Origin: Candidatus Omnitrophota bacterium
GTDB taxonomy: Bacteria; Omnitrophota; Gorgyraeia; Velamenicoccales; Velamenicoccaceae
Reading direction: 5' to 3'
DNA: 64,000 bases
NCBI GenBank assembly: GCA_020052645.1
Contig: JAGVOQ010000008.1
Span: 61,099 to 125,098 of the forward strand
Part shown: one piece after another, positions 59,818 through 64,000 of the stretch
Layout of the letters: each line of letters begins with the position of its first letter
How positions within the stretch are numbered: position 1 is the first letter of the stretch
Position numbers and translations under genes: made by a program
The notes under the pieces: generated by a model
What the model was told of the DNA's origin: nothing
The model's input: only the letters and a program-made list of their open reading frames with translations
Databases searched by the model: none

Positions 59818-60057
59818 TTAGATATTTTTTTCTGCTTCTTTGATGAGCTTGCTTAGCGGTAGGTTTAATGCAGCAGCGATCTTATAGGCAATACCCAGCC
59901 CCGCGTCGACTTTTCCAAGCTCGATTGAACTGACGTATGTCCGATGAATGTTGGCGCGATCGGCGAAATCCTCTTGCGACAAATCCAGCTTATGGCGGAG
60001 TTTTCTGACCGCCATCCCGAACTCTCCCCTAATTTTATTCACCTTGTCTTTTTCCAT
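59818..60057 (-). CDS. XRE-family HTH regulator
   Basis: AVRKLRHKLDLSQEDFADRANIHRTYVSSIELGKVDAGL. Confidence 0.92.
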   Translation of the reverse strand: MEKDKVNKIRGEFGMAVRKLRHKLDLSQEDFADRANIHRTYVSSIELGKVDAGLGIAYKIAAALNLPLSKLIKEAEKNI

Positions 60058-60078
60058 AACTAGAGCTACAATCCCATA

Positions 60079-60112
60079 CTGTAGACAATAAATCTACAGA
60101 CGATAGTCTACA
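60079..60112. promoter_or_regulatory. likely XRE operator
   Basis: CTGTAGA-CAATAAA-TCTACAG and overlapping TGTAGAC...GTCTACA between divergent genes. Confidence 0.65.
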
Positions 60113-60148
60113 AAAATAATCAGTTACTTTGTTTGGGATTGAGGCCTT

Positions 60149-61093
60149 ATGGGGAGAAATAAGAGCGCTAAAATGAGGGGATTATCTGATTTCTTCTTGG
60201 ATCAACTGGAGAAGGGAATCCTTCTGTCGTTACTTGAGTTAGCAAGAAAAGACAGGACCTTATGCCTTGAGATTAGGGAGAACTATATCAATATTTATTA
60301 TCGAGGCGGTAACATTTTGAAGCTTGAGGAAAAGGATGGTGCAAAAGGCGTTTATATGGCCGATTTCGACAGGAATTATCTCGATAAAGCTACGAGCCGA
60401 GTTCCTAAGGATTTACCGAAAGAATTAACTTCATGCGTAGACGTAGAGCAGTGGCTTTCAGCCGTTCCTTTTTTGAAGCATGAAATGGACCTTTGGTTCG
60501 GCAGGAACCCTAAGAATGAGCGCGAATTCCAACAGCTTATCGTGCGTGAAAACAATCTTGATAAATGTGCCAAGAGCACGGATTATTTCATCTGTGACAT
60601 AGAATATGCAAATGACAATGGAAGGTTCGACCTTATAGCCGTACGCTGGCCTTCAAGCGGCGCTGAGCGGAAGTGTAATACGAATATCGGGTTTGCGTTT
60701 ATTGAAATGAAATACAGTGATTGCGCTCTAGCAGGCAATGCTGGGTTAAAGCAACACCTTCGGGATATGAATGAGTTTCTTTCTGATCCGAAAAATTTGC
60801 GCAGTTTAAAAATCGAGATGCGGAACGTATTCAACCAAATGCGTAGGCTTAAACTGATCGATAATCAGAAAGACATTGAAAAATTCAGCAATGAGAAGCC
60901 GGAATACATATTTGTATTAGCTAACCATGACCGGGATTCTTCAATTTTGAAGAGGGAGCTCGAAGAGTTGCCATTAAGCTATCCTAATCTTGAGCTTAAA
61001 TTTGCCGTTAGTAATTTCATGGGATATGGCTTATATAAACAGAACGTCTATGCCCTCGAGGATTTTCTGGTGAGGTTTAAGGAACAGATTTGA
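60149..61093 (+). CDS. PD-(D/E)XK-like nuclease, uncharacterised
   Basis: EREFQQLIVRE...GRFDLIAVRW...IGFAFIEMKYSDCALAGNAGLKQHL (D-x-ExK plus upstream Glu and downstream Q). Confidence 0.65.
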   Translation: MGRNKSAKMRGLSDFFLDQLEKGILLSLLELARKDRTLCLEIRENYINIYYRGGNILKLEEKDGAKGVYMADFDRNYLDKATSRVPKDLPKELTSCVDVEQWLSAVPFLKHEMDLWFGRNPKNEREFQQLIVRENNLDKCAKSTDYFICDIEYANDNGRFDLIAVRWPSSGAERKCNTNIGFAFIEMKYSDCALAGNAGLKQHLRDMNEFLSDPKNLRSLKIEMRNVFNQMRRLKLIDNQKDIEKFSNEKPEYIFVLANHDRDSSILKRELEELPLSYPNLELKFAVSNFMGYGLYKQNVYALEDFLVRFKEQI

Positions 61094-61094
61094 T

Positions 61095-62387
61095 ATGAAA
61101 CTCATAATTCACCGCGGCACCCATGAAATCGGCGGCACTTGTGTTGAAATAAGCACGGATAAGACCCGCATCATAGTAGATTTCGGTATGCCTTTAGTTA
61201 CTCCCCAAAAAGAATCTTTCGATTCAAAGACGCTTATCGGCAAAACCATAGAAGACCTCAAGGGTCTTCATATTCTTCCGGAAATCCAGGGCTTCTACAA
61301 GAATGAGCTAAGAGGGATCGATGCTGTTTTGATTTCTCACGCGCACCTGGATCATTATGGTCTTTTGAATTATATCCATCCCGATATTCCCGTTTATATG
61401 AGTCAGGGCGCGCAGGAGTTAGTAGAGGTTTCAAGAATATTCACGCCCAATAAACTCAATAAGCCAAATGCAAAGGTTATCGATTACAGAAAGTCACTTG
61501 AAATAGGCGATATCAAAGTTACGCCCTATACGGTTGATCATTCTGCCTTTGACGCACTGGCTTTTTTAATCGAAGCTGATGGCAAAAGGATATTCTATTC
61601 AGGCGATTTTAGGGGCCATGGCCGAAAGAGCAAGCTATTCACGAAGATGATCAGCAGACCGCCCAAGAACATTGATTGTCTCTTGATGGAAGGTTCGACC
61701 TTAGGCAGGGAGGAGTGGCTTTATAAAGATGAGCTTGAGGTAGAGAAGGGAATCGGAGAGATCTTAAGGTCGGTAGATAACATCACCTTTCTTTTTGCTT
61801 CTTCACAGAACATTGACAGACTCGTTTCGGCATACAAGGCCTGCCTTAAAACAGACACAGTCTTCGTTATAGATATCTACACGGCCTATGTCTTGGATAG
61901 GTTAAGCAAAGTTTCAAAGCATATCCCTCAATTCAACTGGAAGAATATGCGGGTTAAGTTCTTTCAAAATCAGGCAACCACATTAGCCGATAAAGTCTCG
62001 AAAAAACTTCTGTATTCTTATAATTCCAAGAAGATCGAAATAGAGGAAATAAACAAAAGTAAGAACAAGTTCCTAATGCTTGCGCGGGATAATTCGATCT
62101 TCCCGCGTATTCTGAAAGCCATCGCCGATCCTAAGGGCGCCAAGATCATATACTCCATGTGGGATGGGTATTTGACGGATGAATTTAAGAAATTCTGCGA
62201 AGATAAGGGACTGGTCATTGAAGAAGTCCACACAAGCGGTCACGCAACAATAAAGGACCTAAAGGCCTTCGCGCGCGCTTTAAATCCCAAGATGCTTATC
62301 CCGATTCATACGTTTGAGCCGGACAAATATCCGAGCCTTTTTGATAAAGTTAGGGTTTTAGAAGATGGCGAAGCCATAGAGCTATGA
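61095..62387 (+). CDS. MBL-fold beta-CASP ribonuclease-like protein
   Basis: LISHAHLDHYGLL HxHxDH; YSGDFRGHGRKS; C-terminal HTSGHAT and PIHTFEPDKYPSLF. Confidence 0.88.
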   Translation: MKLIIHRGTHEIGGTCVEISTDKTRIIVDFGMPLVTPQKESFDSKTLIGKTIEDLKGLHILPEIQGFYKNELRGIDAVLISHAHLDHYGLLNYIHPDIPVYMSQGAQELVEVSRIFTPNKLNKPNAKVIDYRKSLEIGDIKVTPYTVDHSAFDALAFLIEADGKRIFYSGDFRGHGRKSKLFTKMISRPPKNIDCLLMEGSTLGREEWLYKDELEVEKGIGEILRSVDNITFLFASSQNIDRLVSAYKACLKTDTVFVIDIYTAYVLDRLSKVSKHIPQFNWKNMRVKFFQNQATTLADKVSKKLLYSYNSKKIEIEEINKSKNKFLMLARDNSIFPRILKAIADPKGAKIIYSMWDGYLTDEFKKFCEDKGLVIEEVHTSGHATIKDLKAFARALNPKMLIPIHTFEPDKYPSLFDKVRVLEDGEAIEL

Positions 62388-62485
62388 GTTGTTGACAAAG
62401 GCGAAAATTAGCGCTATTTTTATGTTATAGATTTGCCGGCAGTGGTGAAGTTAGAAGGGGTAAATCCGCCACTTAAAACAATAAA

Positions 62486-62517
62486 AACCTTCGCCAAAAA
62501 AGGCGGAGGTTTTTTGC
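62486..62517 (+). terminator. Rho-independent terminator
   Basis: AAAAACCTTCGCCAAAAAAGGCGGAGGTTTTTT. Confidence 0.85.
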
Positions 62518-62566
62518 AGCCTATAGATTTGAGAAGGTATCAATAAACAGTCTGGGCATATGTAAT

Positions 62567-63637
62567 ATGAATACCATGAGAACAATTTTATATTATCCAG
62601 CCATAGCAATTCCTCAAGGTGATTGGTTAAAACAAACTCTGTTATATTGGGATCAAGTCGCCAGCATTGTTCCTGCGAGATTCCATACTGAAGTATCGGA
62701 GAATGGAGGAAGATTATTATTAGAAGACCCAACCATTAAATATTTAATAGATGAAAATGCTTATAGAACTATTTGGGCAGATCGCGCATTTTTTAGAGCA
62801 CATCCTGAACATCGTAAAATGGTTGAAGAATTTAATAATATTGTAGATTCTCAGGAATTTATTAATTTCTTGGGTCCTAGTAACAATTGGAAATTGGATT
62901 CTAAGATATTCGCAGATAAAATCTTAGCTGATAGTATAGAATTTCTACAAGAAAGAAAATTAGTTCGCATAGAAGATGACGGATTCGAATATTTCTTAGA
63001 GCGCAAAACGGCTTTATTATATATGTCTTTGCTCGCAAAATATTTAGCAGATCTTGAAGTGTGCTTGACAATTCCTGCAACAGATGTCGAATGTTATAGA
63101 GATTTTATGTATTTCCCAGCAAATGTAAGCAGGAATTCTAACTGTTTAAGTTTAATATTGAAGAATATGCTTCTAATACCAAGGAACGATGTTTCTTTAG
63201 AGGACATAATTAAGTTTAAGAAGCGGAGAAAATTAGAGTTACTAAAGTTTCATGAAGTAATTTGGCAATTTGAAAAAGAATTAGCTGAATCGGATAATGA
63301 AAAAGAAGCCTACGAAGTATGTATGAGATTCAGCGCTCGCATAAAGATTGAAATGGCAGAATTAAACGAAATACTGGATGACGCTAGAATTGCCACAGTA
63401 TTTGGTACGCTTAAATCTTTGATTGATTTAAAATCACCCGCATTATGGTCTACTCTAGGGGCTTTATCTGGGAAAGAGATTATTGATCTGCCAACTAGCG
63501 TTATGTGGGCAGGGGCGGGGGTTGCGGGGGCCGTTCAAGTCGGCGCGCATCTTATAGATGAGCGCAATAAAAAGAGGGCTGCTATGAGAAATTCGGCATT
63601 TTCATATCTATATTATGCTAGCAAAGATTTGTTGTAA
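62567..63637 (+). CDS. DUF6236-like protein
   Basis: ILYYPAIAIPQGDWLKQTLLYWDQVASIVP; C-terminal hydrophobic segment. Confidence 0.6.
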   Translation: MNTMRTILYYPAIAIPQGDWLKQTLLYWDQVASIVPARFHTEVSENGGRLLLEDPTIKYLIDENAYRTIWADRAFFRAHPEHRKMVEEFNNIVDSQEFINFLGPSNNWKLDSKIFADKILADSIEFLQERKLVRIEDDGFEYFLERKTALLYMSLLAKYLADLEVCLTIPATDVECYRDFMYFPANVSRNSNCLSLILKNMLLIPRNDVSLEDIIKFKKRRKLELLKFHEVIWQFEKELAESDNEKEAYEVCMRFSARIKIEMAELNEILDDARIATVFGTLKSLIDLKSPALWSTLGALSGKEIIDLPTSVMWAGAGVAGAVQVGAHLIDERNKKRAAMRNSAFSYLYYASKDLL

Positions 63638-63750
63638 GACACATTATAGGGCTTGTCCACCTTTTTATGCTGGACAAGATGTTTCTCTCTATATCGCAAA
63701 GAGTTACGTTATTTTTGGTCATAAAATAGTGGACAAATAGGACAAAATTG

Positions 63751-63869
63751 GTGAGGGAAAACCTCTCTAAATGGGCAAATTGGCTTGTTTCCTTACATAA
63801 TCAGACCATAATGGAAACGTGACGATTTGGAGAGGTCTGACAGGGTGACATATTCCTGGGACCCCATAT
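63751..63869 (+). repeat. tRNA-associated repeat family, partial copy E
   Basis: AACCTCTCTAAATGGGC...TTTGGAGAGGTCTGAC...CATATTCCTGGGACC resembles the 3' end of copies A-C. Confidence 0.6.
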
Positions 63870-63893
63870 TTTAGTCGAATTTTGGAGGGAAAT

Positions 63894-64000
63894 ATGAAAA
63901 TAACAATTATAAGTTTAATTGCGGCGGTTTGTATTGTGTCATTTGCGTATGCCGAGCGTCCTATTAATGAATTACCGATGTATGGTGGCCAACATAATCC
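63894..64000 (+). CDS. secreted protein, truncated by window end
   Basis: Signal peptide MKITIISLIAAVCIVSFAYAERPINELPMYGGQHN; GGAGGG RBS. Confidence 0.6.
   Translation, partial: MKITIISLIAAVCIVSFAYAERPINELPMYGGQHN

Overview
The window appears to be a chromosomal segment of an uncultivated-type bacterium. Gene content and abundant palindromic repeats resemble Omnitrophota/PVC-like genomes, but that is weak inference. About 0-30 kb is mostly housekeeping: a molybdenum-hydroxylase (xanthine dehydrogenase/CO-dehydrogenase-like) cluster with maturation genes, a PfkB kinase, GreA, a polyprenyl synthetase, NDH-2, amidase, MurI, a queD-queC-queE-queF set, a two-subunit fumarase, RNase PH, a RdgB-like protein, AsmA-like proteins and a TPR protein. 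A tRNA-Arg(UCU) gene is split by a ~0.7 kb group I intron that encodes a PD-(D/E)XK homing-endonuclease-like ORF. From tRNA-His (30.6 kb) onward the sequence is accessory. A ~350-bp non-coding repeat starts in tRNA T-arm/CCA-like sequence and recurs at ~30.7, 33.4, 37.3 and 41.6 kb, with fragments at 39.3 and 63.8 kb. These copies separate gene blocks: enolase/fluoride, Zn-uptake-like, DUF134/NifX/DsrE/TrmO, RAYT + toxin-antitoxin, and a ~22 kb defence/prophage-like island. The island has a Z1 protein, serine recombinase + DUF2924, a Type III-like Res/Mod pair co-directional with a cyclase-fold-like protein, a GHKL ATPase and a radical SAM protein, a terminase remnant, and an XRE / PD-(D/E)XK / beta-CASP MBL module. 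A 45-48 bp REP-like family with a RAYT transposase is scattered through the window, with clean insertions visible inside the larger repeats. The best candidates for undescribed biology are the cyclase-like/GHKL/radical-SAM operon, the XRE-PDDEXK-MBL module, the tRNA-associated repeat accretion, and the intron-split tRNA-Arg(UCU).
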